From Choanephora cucurbitarum (Eukaryota; Mucoromycota; Mucoromycetes; Mucorales; Choanephoraceae): 64,000 nt of DNA. Location: the NCBI GenBank assembly GCA_025331435.1, contig JAIWNI010000006.1, forward strand, positions 124,001-188,000. The letters run 5' to 3'. Position 1 is the stretch's first letter; each line of letters starts with the position of its first letter. The notes beneath the pieces were generated by a model. It saw only the letters and a list, made by a program, of their open reading frames with translations. It was not told where the DNA came from and searched no databases. The position numbers and the translations under genes are program-made. This document shows positions 62,906 to 64,000 of this stretch, in pieces.

Positions 62906-64000
62906 TTGAAATAGGAGAGAGACATATAATAAAAGAAAGGAAGTAGTGGATGTATGATTAAAAGAGGAAGAAAAAACAAAGAGTGAAAGAATCAAGCTTT
63001 TTTTATATAGTCTTGACCTCTGTCAAATCGGCGTTAGTCTGTTATAGACATTTTTCAGCTTAGCTATTGCTTCCATCACATGCAGTACACACTACCACCC
63101 TAACAACCAATCGCTTCTTTTCCTGTCTATCTTTTTTTTTCTTACCTCACACACACTCTCTTCTTCTCTCTCTTTCTCCTTCAAACGTTTCATACACTTG
63201 TTACACTTGAGCTATCAAGAGTCGAGACCTTCCTCTTTAATTCCCCTTCTTTCCTATTGCTTTGGGATTGTTGGATCGATCTTTATGCAGACATAACTGT
63301 GTAATCCTGTACAACACCACTAGTCTGCTTTTTTTTTTCTTTTGGTAATGGCTTGGTTTCAGTTCTCCTTAACAACAAAAGATAATGTGTTTGTTGGGAA
63401 TTACAGACAAGGGTAAGATAGAGAGATGCGGCGCTGATACAGTGTCTTTTCTTTTATCTCACACTACAAACGAGAAAAGAGGATGAAAGGTAAAAGAAAG
63501 AGGGCAAGAAAGAACAATAAGAACAATAAAGAGAAACAAAATGTTCAAAGCAACCACGTGAAAAGTACACTAAACTTTCCTTTTATTTCTGCACACTTTG
63601 CAAAAGACCGCGTTTTTTACCTGCGTTTTGTCATGATAAGTGAATAGTACAATCCATACACGCATATTCTATCTAGTACGCTCTCGATCAACAGGCAGTC
63701 GACTCTTCTTTTTTTTTCTTTTGATAATAAAGATGGTAAAGCTCTATTTGTTTATGGTTACCTATTAATTGGATTTCCTTTCTAAGCAACATCCTCCAAA
63801 CCATCGCCTGACATCTCTCTATCTCTGCCACTCACTTTTTTTTCTTCTTTTCTTCGAGTGCAACGAGTGTATACCAAAAGCCCATCGTGCTATATCACTA
63901 CGCGCTAGTTAGACATGCAGAAGTATACAACTACAAAGATATAAAGAAACTTTTTTCTTCCTTCTTTTGGTAGTGCACTCGATGAAGACCTGTCAAATTT
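62906..64000. other. Promoter-like CT-rich region to the window end
   Basis: Long CT-rich and poly-T tracts (for example around 63130-63180, 63700-63720, 63830-63855, 63950-63970) with no ORF. This resembles the extended upstream and 5'UTR regions seen before other genes in this window, so a plus-strand gene probably starts beyond 64000. Confidence 0.4.

Overview
The window reads as nuclear DNA of a filamentous early-diverging fungus, most likely a Mucorales species (Mucor/Rhizopus/Parasitella type). Support: AT-rich sequence, many short (about 45-75 nt) GT-AG introns with GTAAG-like donors and CTRAY-like branch sites close to the acceptor, pyrimidine-rich tracts before start codons, and fungal orthologues throughout. 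The genus call is inference. No rRNA, tRNA, CRISPR array or bacterial-style operon was seen.

Layout. 0-7 kb: 3' part of a SAP-domain/polyglutamine protein, then two tandem paralogous SAM-dependent methyltransferases, each with a predicted N-myristoylation start. 8-11 kb, minus strand, tightly packed head to tail: a UBE2J/Ubc6-type ubiquitin-conjugating enzyme, a previously hidden spliced gene with an unresolved start, and RER1. 12.4-14.3 kb: a zinc alcohol dehydrogenase and a candidate small spliced gene. 14.8-20.5 kb: F-box/LRR protein, CMC4 (small twin CX9C protein), F-box/WD40 protein, and a CaMK-like kinase on the opposite strand. 22.8-33.6 kb: a giant HECT ubiquitin ligase (TOM1/HUWE1). 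33.7-35.7 kb: CRAL-TRIO protein. 36.8-37.2 kb: decayed coding sequence. 37.6 kb: profilin. 39.9-42.8 kb: F-BAR/muniscin endocytic adaptor (Syp1/FCHo). 43.3-44.8 kb: PRPP synthetase and a small probable mitochondrial protein. 48.8-50.3 kb: PKA catalytic subunit. 52.7-56.0 kb: MSH4. 56.1-59.4 kb: MTR4 helicase. 59.8-64 kb: an interrupted ORF, a Harbinger-like MITE, short tandem repeats and long AT/CT-rich sequence without clear genes.

There is no obvious gene cluster. The content is a set of housekeeping genes: ubiquitin and ER quality control (UBE2J, RER1, TOM1, F-box proteins), signalling (CaMK, PKA), actin and endocytosis (profilin, Syp1/FCHo, CRAL-TRIO), meiosis (MSH4), RNA surveillance (MTR4) and nucleotide metabolism (PRS). 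Most gene models were rebuilt by hand: every internal exon was checked for GT/AG borders and for codon phase carried across the splice. The best leads are the hidden 9 kb gene, the fossil transposase at 51 kb, the intact MITE at 61 kb, the tandem methyltransferases, and unusual exon architectures (11-nt microexon in RER1, catalytic Cys codon split by an intron in TOM1, stop codon alone in the last exon of profilin).
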